Source of the DNA: DATJLY01 sp035518375
GTDB lineage: Bacteria > Pseudomonadota > Alphaproteobacteria > ATCC43930 > CGMCC-115725
DNA length: 64,000 bases
Direction: 5' to 3'
Assembly (NCBI GenBank): GCA_035518375.1
Contig: DATIXQ010000004.1
Span: 1-64,000 of the forward strand
The notes under the pieces were generated by a model. That model worked only from the letters and a program-made list of their open reading frames with translations. It was not told where the DNA came from and did not search any database. The position numbers were made by a program, and so were the translations under genes. Shown one piece after another: positions 42,032 through 51,018 of the stretch (the stretch's first letter is position 1; each line of letters opens with the position of its first letter).

Positions 42032-43159
42032 ATGCGCCGACTCGTCTTCGCCTGGGACCAGTTTGGTCCCTACCATATGGATCGACTCGAGGCCTTGGGC
42101 CGGCACTTCGCCGGCCGGGCCGAGATCGTCGGCATCGAACTCGTGCGCTACGGCGAGATCTACGGCTGGGCGCCGACCGGGCCCGGCCACGCGTTCCGCA
42201 AGATCACGCTTTTCCCCGAGCAGGGGCGGAGGAGCGTCCCTCCGCTCCCGCATGCGGCGGCCCTCATCCGCGCCTGCCACGCCGAGGGCGCGCGCGAGAT
42301 CTTCCTGTGCGACTTTCAGCTTCCGGGGATCTTCCTGTCGGCGCTGGCACTGCGGCTTCTGGGCTGCCGCGTCTACATCATGCAGGATTCGAAATTCGAC
42401 GACAAACCGCGGCGCCTTACGCGCGAGTTCGCGAAATGGGCGCTTTACCGGCCTTACCATGCGGCGCTTGTTGGGAGCGACCGCAGCAAGTCCTATCTCG
42501 AGTTCCTCGGCATGCGTTCCTCGCGCATCGCGGTCGGCTACGACGCGATCGCGCTCGAGCGCATCGCGGGCCGTGCGGGCGCGGCGCCGGCGCCCGATGG
42601 CATGCCCCACGCCGAGCGCCATTTCACCGCGATCGCCCGCTTCGTGCCGCAGAAGAACCTGGCGGCGGCGATCGACGCCTATGCGCTCTACCGCCTTGCC
42701 GCTGGGGCGGCCCCGCGCGAGCTTCACCTTTGCGGCGCGGGTCCGCTCGAGGACGAGCTGCGCGGGCGCGCCGAGGGCATTCCCGGCATCGTCTTTCGCG
42801 GCTTCCTGCAGGAGGCCGAGATCGCCAAGACGCTCGCCGCTAGCCTCGCGCTGCTGCTCCCCTCGATCGAGGAGCCGTTCGGCCTCGTCGTCAACGAGGC
42901 GATCGCCCTGGGCGTACCAGTCATCCTGTCGCACAGTTGCGGTGCTGTCGACCGCATCGTGCGAAGCGGCGTCAACGGCTATGTCGTCGAGCCCGACAAT
43001 GTCGAAGGCATGGCTCATTTCATGACGCTGCTCGACCGCGATGTCGCGGAATGGCGGCGTCTCGCGGTGAATGCGCAACAGTTCCGCGCCGACGCCGATG
43101 TCGGCGCTTTCGTCGATGGCGTCGACCGCGTCGTGGCGATGGTTGGCGCGGTGCCCTAA
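42032..43159 (+). CDS. glycosyltransferase family 4
   Basis: 375 aa GT-B fold. FTAIARFVPQKNLAAAIDAYALY opens the C-terminal Rossmann half, ELHLCGAGPLEDELRG follows, and LLLPSIEEPFGLVVNEAIALGVPVILS holds the E-x7-E motif (EEPFGLVVNEA). It adds a sugar from a nucleotide donor to a membrane-linked acceptor. No ribosome site is visible at ATG 42032, and the frame stays open upstream, so the start is uncertain. It converges on the FabF gene with a 4-bp gap. Confidence 0.85.
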   Translation: MRRLVFAWDQFGPYHMDRLEALGRHFAGRAEIVGIELVRYGEIYGWAPTGPGHAFRKITLFPEQGRRSVPPLPHAAALIRACHAEGAREIFLCDFQLPGIFLSALALRLLGCRVYIMQDSKFDDKPRRLTREFAKWALYRPYHAALVGSDRSKSYLEFLGMRSSRIAVGYDAIALERIAGRAGAAPAPDGMPHAERHFTAIARFVPQKNLAAAIDAYALYRLAAGAAPRELHLCGAGPLEDELRGRAEGIPGIVFRGFLQEAEIAKTLAASLALLLPSIEEPFGLVVNEAIALGVPVILSHSCGAVDRIVRSGVNGYVVEPDNVEGMAHFMTLLDRDVAEWRRLAVNAQQFRADADVGAFVDGVDRVVAMVGAVP

Positions 43160-43163
43160 GGGC

Positions 43164-44426
43164 TCAGGGCGGGGGGCCGAAGACGAGCGAGGCGTTGGTG
43201 CCGCCGAAGCCAAACGAGTTCGAAAGCGCATAGCGCACGCGGCGCTTCTTCGCGTGAAGCGGCACAAGGTCGATGTCGCAGCCCTCGGACGGCTCCTCGA
43301 GATTGAGGGTGGGCGGCACGATGCCGTCGCGGATCGCGAGGATTGAGAAGATGGCCTCGACGCTGCCCGCCGCGCCCAGAAGATGGCCGATCGAGGATTT
43401 GGTCGACGACATCGACAGCGCGTAAGCGTGCTCGCCGAAGAAGCGTTTGACGGCGCCGAGCTCGATTTCGTCGCCGAGCGGCGTCGAAGTGCCATGCGCG
43501 TTGATGTAGTCGATATTGGCGAGAGTAAGGCCGCTCCGCCGCACGGCAGCCTGCATGGCGCGGAAGGCGCCGTCGCCGTCTTCGGCCGGTGCGGTGATGT
43601 GATGAGCGTCGCCCGAGAGCCCGTAGCCCAGCACCTCGCCATAAATCTTGGCGCCGCGCGATTTCGCGTGCTCAAGCTCCTCGAGCATGAGGATGCCCGC
43701 GCCTTCGCCCATGACGAAACCATCGCGCGCCTTGTCCCACGGCCGCGAGGCGCGCTGCGGCGTGTCGTTGAAGCTCGTGGAAAGCGCGCCCATCGCCGCG
43801 AACCCGGCGATGCCCAGCCGGCAAATGACAGCCTCGCTGCTGCCGCACAGCATCACTTCAGCATCCTCGTCCTGGATGAGCCGCGCGGCGTCGCCGATCG
43901 CGTGTGCGCCGGTCGAGCACGCGGTGACGACGGCGTGGTTGGGCCCGCGGAATTGGAAGCGGATCGAGACGTTGCCCGTGGCGAGATTGATGAGATTGCT
44001 GGGGACGAAGAACGGCGAGACGCGCCGCGGCCCCTTCTCCTTCAGGACGAGCGCGGTCTCGGCAATGCCCGGAAGCCCGCCCATGCCCGAGCCGATCAGC
44101 ACGCCGGTGCGATTCCGGCTTTCGCTGTCCTCGGGCATCCATCCCGAATCCTTCACCGCCTGTTCGGCCGCCGCGAGCGCAAAGCCGATGAAGAGATCCA
44201 TCTTCTTCTGCTCTTTGGGCGGGACCCAGTCGTCGAAGTTGAAATCGCCATTGGCCGTGTCGCCGCGCGGGACCGAGCCCGCAATCTTTGCCGGCAGGTC
44301 CGTGACATCGAAACTCTGGACCGCGCCGACGCCGGACTCACCGGCGAGCAGGCGCTTCCACACATGCTCGACGCCAACGCCCAAAGGCGTGACGAGCCCG
44401 AGACCCGTTACGACGACCCGTCTCAT
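43164..44426 (-). CDS. fabF: beta-ketoacyl-ACP synthase II (FabF-like)
   Basis: 420 aa thiolase-fold condensing enzyme. The catalytic Cys170 lies in VTACSTGAHAIGDA. His in NAHGTSTPLGD and His in SSIGHLLGAAGS complete the Cys-His-His site. It extends acyl-ACP chains with malonyl-ACP. No acpP, fabG or fabD is beside it, so it is probably not the housekeeping copy in its usual cluster and may make an acyl group for a lipid or acylated glycan. ATG 44426; ribosome site weak. Confidence 0.9.
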   Translation of the reverse strand: MRRVVVTGLGLVTPLGVGVEHVWKRLLAGESGVGAVQSFDVTDLPAKIAGSVPRGDTANGDFNFDDWVPPKEQKKMDLFIGFALAAAEQAVKDSGWMPEDSESRNRTGVLIGSGMGGLPGIAETALVLKEKGPRRVSPFFVPSNLINLATGNVSIRFQFRGPNHAVVTACSTGAHAIGDAARLIQDEDAEVMLCGSSEAVICRLGIAGFAAMGALSTSFNDTPQRASRPWDKARDGFVMGEGAGILMLEELEHAKSRGAKIYGEVLGYGLSGDAHHITAPAEDGDGAFRAMQAAVRRSGLTLANIDYINAHGTSTPLGDEIELGAVKRFFGEHAYALSMSSTKSSIGHLLGAAGSVEAIFSILAIRDGIVPPTLNLEEPSEGCDIDLVPLHAKKRRVRYALSNSFGFGGTNASLVFGPPP

Positions 44427-44552
44427 GCGCGGATCAACCCCGCATCAATTGGTGGGATGCGTCAGTTTATGGAACTTGCAAATGGCTCGCAAGCACAACC
44501 GGGCGCACCTTAGCGCGGGCCTCAACCAAGTTTGCTTGGCACCGCCGAGCAC

Positions 44553-46526
44553 TCAGGCGCCCCTCGCCGCAAGCTTATCCAGCAACGGCATCAGCACCGA
44601 ATCCGGCGGGCGCCACCGGCCGACGGAGGTACGGTAGATCGGCTGGCGAACCTGGACGGCGCTTGCGGTGCGCACTTCGCGCTTCGTCTCGTAGAAGGCG
44701 AGGCACGCATCGTTCCAGGGCAGGCCGCAATAGCTCACGATGCGCCGCGCTTGTCCTTCAACATCATCGACGAGCTCTTCGTAATCGACATCGAGAAACC
44801 CGTCGGGGCCGAGGACAGCGCGCCAATGCGCCATCAGAGCCGCATAGGCGCGGTAAAAGCGTCCGAGCTCCGCGAGGTCGTAGCTGTAGGGGATATTGTC
44901 GCCTTTGAACCTGGTCATGAAGCAGGAGAGACAGGTGTCGATCGGATCGCGGCGCATGTGAATGATGCGCGCGTTGGGCAGGGCGAGCCGGATCAAGCCG
45001 ACATAGTGAAAATTGTTCGGCAGCTTGTCGCTGACCCGCGTTACGCCGGGGGCCAAGGCGGCGAGCTTTGCGACATAGCTCTCGCCAACGGCCTTGAACT
45101 CGCGATCCGTCATCCAGGGGACGGACTCGGGATATCTCGACCCTGCGGCTTCTTTCATTATGTTGCGCTCGCCGGCGCCGAACAGCTGGGGATGACTTGC
45201 GAGAATTTGCTCCGCAAGCGTAGTGCCCGAGCGCGGCATGCCGATGATGAATACGGGAACTGGCGACGGATCGCCTTTACCGCTCCGCGCCGCGATCAAG
45301 GCGGGGCTGAAGACTTGTGTGATGCGCTCCATGAGGCCCAGCACCTGTCGCTCGTCGTAAGCGAGGCTTTGGCGCTTCAGGGCGCCGCCCTTGAGATAGT
45401 GCTCGAACGAGCGATCGTGCTCGCCACAGCCCGCATATGCCTTGCCAAGCGCGAAGTGGAGCGACACCTGATCCAAGTCCGAGAGCGAGGCGATGTCGCG
45501 CGCCAGCGTCTCCATTTGGAGGAGCAGCGGGTCATCGCGGCTGATCTTGCCCAGCCCCGCCAAGGCAGAGTGATAGACCGCGTTTCTTGGCTCGAGCGTG
45601 ACCGCCTTGGTGTAAGCGGCTTTCGCCTCGTCGATGCGCCCGCTCATCACCAAGAGAGCGCCGAGATCGCCGTGTGCGGCGGCAAAGGTCGGATCGATCG
45701 CGATGGCCCGTTCGCACGCAACGATCGCTTCGTCATGGCGGGTCGCGGCCTCGAGCGCGCCGGCGAGCTCGTGTGCGATCTGCGCGTTGTCGGGCCGGAG
45801 TTGAGCCGCGCGCGTGAAGCTTTCGACCGCTTCATCGTGACGCTGCAACGAAAACAGCGCGAGCGCACGGCCGTGATGAGCCGCGGCGTTGTTCGGCTCC
45901 AGCGCAAGGAGCCTGTCATACGCCGTCACCGCTTCGGCGTCCCGCTTCAGCGCGCGAAGGGACGCGGCCTGGCCAAGGCGCGCGTCGGCATAGTCCGGAT
46001 CGACGTCGAGCGCCTGTTCGAACCGGCGCAAGGAGTCTTCGTGTCGGCCGAGCGCATGGAGGACCGTGCCGAGCGCGCACGCGGCTTCCGCGAAATCGGC
46101 GTCGATGGCGAGTGCCTTCTCGTAGGCGGCGACGGCTTCTTGCGGCCGTTTCAAGAGGGCCAGTGCGACGCCCAGCCCGTAATGCGCCTCGATCAGAGCA
46201 GGATCGGCGGCAAGCGCCTCTTGGTAGCGCGCCACCGCATCTTCGGTGCGGTTCGCCGCCACGTATGCCCCGGCGAGATTGAAATTCGCCTCGGCCAGAT
46301 CAGGCGCGATCCCAACTGCCGCCTCGCACGCGGCGATCGCTTCCTCGAGGCCGCCTTGCGCGACGATCGCCGCGCCCAGCCCCGCGAGCGCCCTGGCGTA
46401 AAGCCGATCCTTGGGGGCGCCTGCGGCCGCGACCAGCGCCCGATAGAGTCGCTCGGCTTCGGCGGGATGGCCGCGTTCCCGGTACGAAAACGCTGTCGCT
46501 AACGCGGCTTCGCGCTCGGCCGTCAT
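44553..46526 (-). CDS. TPR-repeat sulfotransferase
   Basis: 657 aa. About ten TPR units fill residues 1-370 (for example FNLAGAYVAANRTEDAVARYQEAL). The C-terminal sulfotransferase domain begins with the PAPS loop IIGMPRSGTTLAEQIL near 424-439 and has the 3'-phosphate motif RIIHMRRDPIDTCLSCFM. It should move sulfate from PAPS to a sugar or protein acceptor, with the TPRs holding a partner. ATG 46526 has AAGG 5 nt upstream. With cysD-cysNC in the window it supports sulfation of the exopolysaccharide. Diverges from prsT. Confidence 0.88.
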   Translation of the reverse strand: MTAEREAALATAFSYRERGHPAEAERLYRALVAAAGAPKDRLYARALAGLGAAIVAQGGLEEAIAACEAAVGIAPDLAEANFNLAGAYVAANRTEDAVARYQEALAADPALIEAHYGLGVALALLKRPQEAVAAYEKALAIDADFAEAACALGTVLHALGRHEDSLRRFEQALDVDPDYADARLGQAASLRALKRDAEAVTAYDRLLALEPNNAAAHHGRALALFSLQRHDEAVESFTRAAQLRPDNAQIAHELAGALEAATRHDEAIVACERAIAIDPTFAAAHGDLGALLVMSGRIDEAKAAYTKAVTLEPRNAVYHSALAGLGKISRDDPLLLQMETLARDIASLSDLDQVSLHFALGKAYAGCGEHDRSFEHYLKGGALKRQSLAYDERQVLGLMERITQVFSPALIAARSGKGDPSPVPVFIIGMPRSGTTLAEQILASHPQLFGAGERNIMKEAAGSRYPESVPWMTDREFKAVGESYVAKLAALAPGVTRVSDKLPNNFHYVGLIRLALPNARIIHMRRDPIDTCLSCFMTRFKGDNIPYSYDLAELGRFYRAYAALMAHWRAVLGPDGFLDVDYEELVDDVEGQARRIVSYCGLPWNDACLAFYETKREVRTASAVQVRQPIYRTSVGRWRPPDSVLMPLLDKLAARGA

Positions 46527-46811
46527 GACACCCTTCGTGGAGAATTTTCCGCCCGCGGAAACTACCACATCGAGCGCTCGAAGCCGAGGGCGCCAAGGGC
46601 TTCGAAGTCGCGCGGACGTACATCCTGCCAGTGCGACTCGTTGCCCCGGCTCGAATTAGGTCCGAGTTTAAAATCGAGCGAGACGGACGAAACCCGCCCG
46701 CCGGGCTTAACAATTATGTGTATTTTGACGAATAAAGTGCACGCGCGCCCCACGTCGGCACTCAGTCGATTCGGCCGCGACGAGCGGCGGTCGAACATGG
46801 TAGAAATTCCT

Positions 46812-46827
46812 TGGATTCCCTTCTGCA
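46812..46827 (+). promoter_or_regulatory. sigma-54-like promoter of prsT
   Basis: TTGGATTCCCTTCTGCAT has GG and GC exactly 10 bp apart, with TGG at -24 and CTGCA at -12; it departs from TGGCAC-N5-TTGC at two or three positions. It would start transcription near 46838, 54 nt before the prsT ATG. It lies in a 365-bp intergenic stretch (46527-46891) that is otherwise without genes and has an AT-rich patch around 46705-46740. Confidence 0.45.
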
Positions 46828-46891
46828 TTCGGCGCTTTCTCCGTCCTTGCCCGAGGGTTCAAATGCGCCCGCCCAGGTCCGGAGCTCCACG

Positions 46892-49717
46892 ATGAGGCGA
46901 ATTACAAAAAGCGTGGCCGCGGCTTCGAAGTTCGAGGCCGTGGCGAAGCGGCGCGCGCGAATTCTATACGCGCTTCCCATCCTGTTGGCGGTCGGCACGG
47001 CGCTTCCGGCGATGGCCGATGACGCGCAATCCCATGTGGCGAAGGCGAAGGCCGACGTCGACAAGGGTAATTTCGCCGCCGCCGAGATCGAATTGCGTAA
47101 CGCCGCGCGCCTCGACACTGACAATCCCACGATTCGCCTTCAACTCGCCGAAGTCTATCTCAAGCTGGGCAACCTGCCGGCCGCCGAGGCCGAGGCGCGC
47201 CTGGCAAAGACCGATGGTGCCGAGGACGCTGCCGATCCTCCGCTTGCGGAGGCCCTCTTGCGCCAGAACAAGTTTCAGCAGCTGTTCGAGCAGATCCGGC
47301 CGGGTGACCGCCCGGCTGACCGTGAAGCGCTGGTCCGGTTCAATCTTGGCTCCGCCTATATCAACATCGGCAAATACAAGGAGGCGGAACCGCTTCTCAG
47401 AGACGCCGAACGGCTCGATGAGAAGGGGCTCTTGCCGAAGCTCGGCATGGCGCGCTGGTACATTGGCGCCCGCGATTTCGCGAGTGCCGAGGAGGAGCTC
47501 GCACGCGCCAGGGAGATCGCGCCGGACGACCCCCGGATCCTCCGCCTCGCCGCCGATCTGTCGCTGAAAAGCGGCAAGTTCGAGGCGGCGGGGCGACAGC
47601 TCGATGATCTCCTCGCGAAGAATCCGAACGATGTTGCCGCCCGCGTTGCTCGCGCCGAAGTCTATATAGACTTGAACCAATTCGATTTGGCTCTGCCGCA
47701 AATCGATCGTGTGCTCGCGGCTGACAAGAAGAATGCGCCGGCGATGTATCTGAAGGCGTTTGCTCTGTTCAAGCAGCACAAATTGCCTGAGGCCGACGCG
47801 CTGCTCACCAACATCGGCAGCGGCTTTACGTCGTTTCCGGACGGCTATTTCCTGGCGGGCTCGGTGAAGTACGCGCTCGGCCAGTACGAGCAGGCATACG
47901 AGATGCTCTCGAAATACCTGTCGCGGCGGCCGGACAACGTCGAGGCGCGCCGGCTTGTCGCGAGCATCGCGCTCCGCAGGCGCGACATGGACGCGGTCAT
48001 CGCGGCCCTATCGCCGGTCGTGGAGAAAAATCCCGCCGATACCGCTTCCGTCTCGCTGCTTGCTCAGGCTTATTACGCCACGAACCAGAAAAACAAGGCG
48101 CTTGAGCTTTACCAGCGCGCGGTCGCGGCAAAACCTGGGGACTCGTCCACGCAAGTGAATCTCGCTTATGCCGAACTGCAAAGCGGGGAGCTCCGGACTG
48201 GCGAGGCGGATCTCGAACAGGCGGCGCGGGAAGCCAAGCCCGACAGTGCGGCACCGGAGTACCTTGTCGTATCGCTCATGCGCGAAGGCAAGATGACCGA
48301 GGCGGCATCAACTGCGGAGGCCGCGATCAAGCAAAACGGGTCGAACGTGATCGCGCGGAATCTGCTGGGCTTGATTCGCTTGCAGCAGGAGAACTACGCG
48401 GCGGCCGAGAAAATCTTCAAGGATCTCCTCGCGGAGTCACCCAATTTGCGGTCCGTGCGGCGCAATCTCGCGCAGGTCTATGTCGAGGCCGGCCGCAAGG
48501 ACGACGCGCGCACTCTCTATCAGCAGATGCTGAAGCAGCGGCCGGACGACATCGACGCGATCTACGGGCTCGCCAACCTGGCGATCTCGGACAAGCGGAC
48601 GGACGAGGCCGACGGGCTCCTCGAGCGCGCGTCCAATGCGTTGCCGAAGGATCCGTTCCCGGGCGTCCAGCGGGTCGAGCTCGCATTGAGCCAGAAGAAT
48701 TGGGACAAGGCGCTGCGGCTCGCGCGCGACCTCGAGCGGCGCTTTCCAAACTATCCGAATGCCTATGATCTCGCCGCCCAGGCGCTGATCGGCTCGGGCG
48801 ACGTCAAAGGCGCGGCGAGCGAGTACGAGAAGGTGACCCATGAGCTGCCGGACAACGCCGCCGTCTTCGTACAGCTCGCAAATTTCCAGGTGAGCGCCAA
48901 CGAGGACGCGGCCGCGAGGACATCGCTGCAGAAGGCGCTCTTACTTTCGCCCGGCGATCGCGATGCCATGGAAGCCTTGATCAACTACGAGTACAAAAAA
49001 GGCGGTCCCGCCGCGGCCTTGCGGGAGGCCCGGTCCTTCATTCCGCAGCAGCCGGTGCTGGCGACGCTGATGACGGCGAAGGCGCTGCTGCACTTGAACC
49101 GCGTCGACGATGCGATCCTGCTCCTTGACGAGGCGCAGCAGAAAAATCATTCGAGCAGCCTCCTGCTCGAGCTCGCCCAGGTGACTGCTGCCTCCGGCAA
49201 GCCGCAGAAGGCGCACGAGTTGTTGCAGGCATGGCTCAAGGACAATCCGCAGGATGGCTGGGCGCGTGTCGAGCTCGCCGATCTCGATGCATCGACGCAC
49301 GATCTCGACGGCGCGATCGCCAACTACGAGATCGCATACAAGCAGAATCCCGATAGCACCTTCGTCATCAACAATCTCGCGGCGCTCTATGGCCGCAAGG
49401 GCGATCCGCGTGGCCGGGAACTCGCGGACCGCGCCTATTTCCTGTCGCCCAATCCGCAGACCGAGGACACGCTTGGTTGGCTCATGGTCAAGGCCGGTGA
49501 CGTGCAAGAGGGGCTTCCACTCCTCGACCGCGCTGCGCGCGCGATGCCGGACGATCCGGCGATCGGGTTTCACCTCGCTTACGCCTTGAAGGCAAGCGGT
49601 GAGGATCAAAGGGCGCGCGCAGTCCTTGAAGGCGCGCTCAAGACGAACGAGGCTTTCGACGAGCGTGATGAGGCGAAGAAAATGTTCGATTCTCTTAAGG
49701 AAGTTAAGGCGAACTAG
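46892..49717 (+). CDS. prsT: PEP-CTERM/exosortase-system TPR protein PrsT
   Basis: 941 aa. N-terminal hydrophobic signal (about 20-45, ending ALPAMADD) followed by some 20 TPR-like repeats through to the end (for example FAAAEIELRNAARLDTDNPTIRLQLAEVYLKLGNLPAAEAEARLAK). The size, signal and repeat layout are those of PrsT, found beside exosortase-linked exopolysaccharide genes. It probably acts in the periplasm as an assembly scaffold for polymer export. ATG has GGAG 7 nt upstream. It precedes a GH26-like hydrolase and a PEP-CTERM protein on the same strand, and a sigma-54-like element lies 65-80 bp upstream. Confidence 0.88.
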   Translation: MRRITKSVAAASKFEAVAKRRARILYALPILLAVGTALPAMADDAQSHVAKAKADVDKGNFAAAEIELRNAARLDTDNPTIRLQLAEVYLKLGNLPAAEAEARLAKTDGAEDAADPPLAEALLRQNKFQQLFEQIRPGDRPADREALVRFNLGSAYINIGKYKEAEPLLRDAERLDEKGLLPKLGMARWYIGARDFASAEEELARAREIAPDDPRILRLAADLSLKSGKFEAAGRQLDDLLAKNPNDVAARVARAEVYIDLNQFDLALPQIDRVLAADKKNAPAMYLKAFALFKQHKLPEADALLTNIGSGFTSFPDGYFLAGSVKYALGQYEQAYEMLSKYLSRRPDNVEARRLVASIALRRRDMDAVIAALSPVVEKNPADTASVSLLAQAYYATNQKNKALELYQRAVAAKPGDSSTQVNLAYAELQSGELRTGEADLEQAAREAKPDSAAPEYLVVSLMREGKMTEAASTAEAAIKQNGSNVIARNLLGLIRLQQENYAAAEKIFKDLLAESPNLRSVRRNLAQVYVEAGRKDDARTLYQQMLKQRPDDIDAIYGLANLAISDKRTDEADGLLERASNALPKDPFPGVQRVELALSQKNWDKALRLARDLERRFPNYPNAYDLAAQALIGSGDVKGAASEYEKVTHELPDNAAVFVQLANFQVSANEDAAARTSLQKALLLSPGDRDAMEALINYEYKKGGPAAALREARSFIPQQPVLATLMTAKALLHLNRVDDAILLLDEAQQKNHSSSLLLELAQVTAASGKPQKAHELLQAWLKDNPQDGWARVELADLDASTHDLDGAIANYEIAYKQNPDSTFVINNLAALYGRKGDPRGRELADRAYFLSPNPQTEDTLGWLMVKAGDVQEGLPLLDRAARAMPDDPAIGFHLAYALKASGEDQRARAVLEGALKTNEAFDERDEAKKMFDSLKEVKAN

Positions 49718-49755
49718 CAGGAATCCTCCGCAGTTCTTTTCCCATGAGGACGAAG

Positions 49756-50700
49756 ATGAGAAAGCCGATCATGTTCGGGCTGATCGTGCTCGCGGCCGTT
49801 GCGGCAAGTCAGGCCTCGGCCACAGAGCTCGGCGTCTACGAGGGCGCCGGATGCACCGGCGCCCAACGCATTCCCGGCTTTAATCAGTGGCTCGGCAAGC
49901 CCGTCGCGCGCAGTCTCGATTTCATCGCGTCGCAGACCTTCGCGAACATGGTGCAGGAGCTCGGCTGGGAAGCGACGTGCTGGCAGAAGGCCAACCTCGG
50001 CATACGCATGACCTTCGCCGTGCCGATGCTGACGAACGAGCCGACCGTGAGCCTCGCGCGCGGCGCCGCCGGCGACTACGACGAGTATTACACGCAGGTC
50101 GGCGAGATTCTCATGAAGCACGGTTGGAGCGACGCGATCCTGCGGGTCGGCTGGGAATTCAACGGCGGCTGGTACAAGTGGGCTGCGAAGAAGGATCCGA
50201 CCTCGTGGGTCACCTACTTTCAGCGCATCGTCACGCGCCTGCGCGCGACGCCCGGCAACCATTTCATGATCGATTGGAACCCCTCGATCTTCGTGCAACA
50301 GATTCCGCCGGATCAAGTCTATCCAGGCGACCAGTACGTCGATGTCATCGGCATCGACGTGTACGACCAGTATTGGGGACCAGCCAATGTCCAGGCCTCG
50401 CCCCAGTTGCGCTGGAAAGCCTTTCTCAGCGAGTCACACGGCCTCGACTGGGTCGTGAGCTTCGCCAAGGAGCACAAGAAGCCGATCTCGGTGCCGGAAT
50501 GGGGCGTAGCGACGCGCGCCGATGGTCATGGCGGCGGCGACAATCCCTATTTCGTTGAGCAGATGGCCGCGTGGTTTCAGGCCAACAATGTTCGCTATCA
50601 AAATTATTTCGACTTCAATATGAAGAACATGGAATTCAAGATCTCGAACGGACAATTTCCGGAATCCGCGGCGGCCTTCAAACGAATTTTCGGAAAATAA
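49756..50700 (+). CDS. secreted GH26-like glycoside hydrolase
   Basis: 314 aa. Signal peptide MRKPIMFGLIVLAAVAASQA. The (beta/alpha)8 domain has the acid/base in ILRVGWEFNGGWYKW (Glu near 134), VIGIDVYDQYWG, and the nucleophile in ISVPEWGVATRADGHGGGD (Glu near 247). In family 26 these cut beta-mannans and related chains; in export loci such enzymes trim or release the polymer. ATG 49756 has AGGA 5 nt upstream, inside the first 12 nt of a longer frame. It starts 38 nt after prsT and is probably co-transcribed. Confidence 0.8.
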   Translation: MRKPIMFGLIVLAAVAASQASATELGVYEGAGCTGAQRIPGFNQWLGKPVARSLDFIASQTFANMVQELGWEATCWQKANLGIRMTFAVPMLTNEPTVSLARGAAGDYDEYYTQVGEILMKHGWSDAILRVGWEFNGGWYKWAAKKDPTSWVTYFQRIVTRLRATPGNHFMIDWNPSIFVQQIPPDQVYPGDQYVDVIGIDVYDQYWGPANVQASPQLRWKAFLSESHGLDWVVSFAKEHKKPISVPEWGVATRADGHGGGDNPYFVEQMAAWFQANNVRYQNYFDFNMKNMEFKISNGQFPESAAAFKRIFGK

Positions 50701-50776
50701 AAAGGGTAAATAAAACATAAACGACGGTGCGCTGCACGCGCGTTGCAAGGTTCTCGCCCTTTCTAGGAGGGCCAAC

Positions 50777-50795
50777 TTGTAAAAACTTTTTACAA
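50777..50795. promoter_or_regulatory. perfect palindrome TTGTAAAAA-C-TTTTTACAA, likely activator site
   Basis: Two 9-bp arms around a single C. It is in an AT-rich stretch (about 50700-50930) between the GH26-like gene and the PEP-CTERM gene, about 200 bp above the predicted start at the sigma-54-like promoter at 50959-50975. That distance suits an enhancer-binding protein; PEP-CTERM systems often carry the sigma-54 activator PrsR. On its own it could also form a hairpin ending in a T-run, so a terminator for the GH26-like gene is an alternative. Confidence 0.5.
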
Positions 50796-50958
50796 CTCGG
50801 TCTTCGGGGTGATGCGTGAATCAACGGGGGCTTGGATAGCAACGCGGTTAATATGCCTTAATAAAAAATCACAAGTTGCTGGGAAGACGAACAAATTTTA
50901 TTAATGGATGGTTATTTTTCCAGATCCCGGAATGCCGATCCGCAATCCGAAGCTGCCG

Positions 50959-50975
50959 CTGGCATATGAATTGCA
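50959..50975 (+). promoter_or_regulatory. sigma-54 promoter of the PEP-CTERM gene
   Basis: CTGGCATATGAATTGCATT: TGGCA at -24 and TTGCA at -12 with GG and GC 10 bp apart, a near-perfect match to TGGCAC-N5-TTGCW. The start would be near 50986, 33 nt before the ATG at 51019. The stretch 50701-50958 holds no gene. Confidence 0.7.
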
Positions 50976-51018
50976 TTTCTCAGTCCAGCGTCATGCTGGG
51001 GTCATAAGGGAGCGACTT

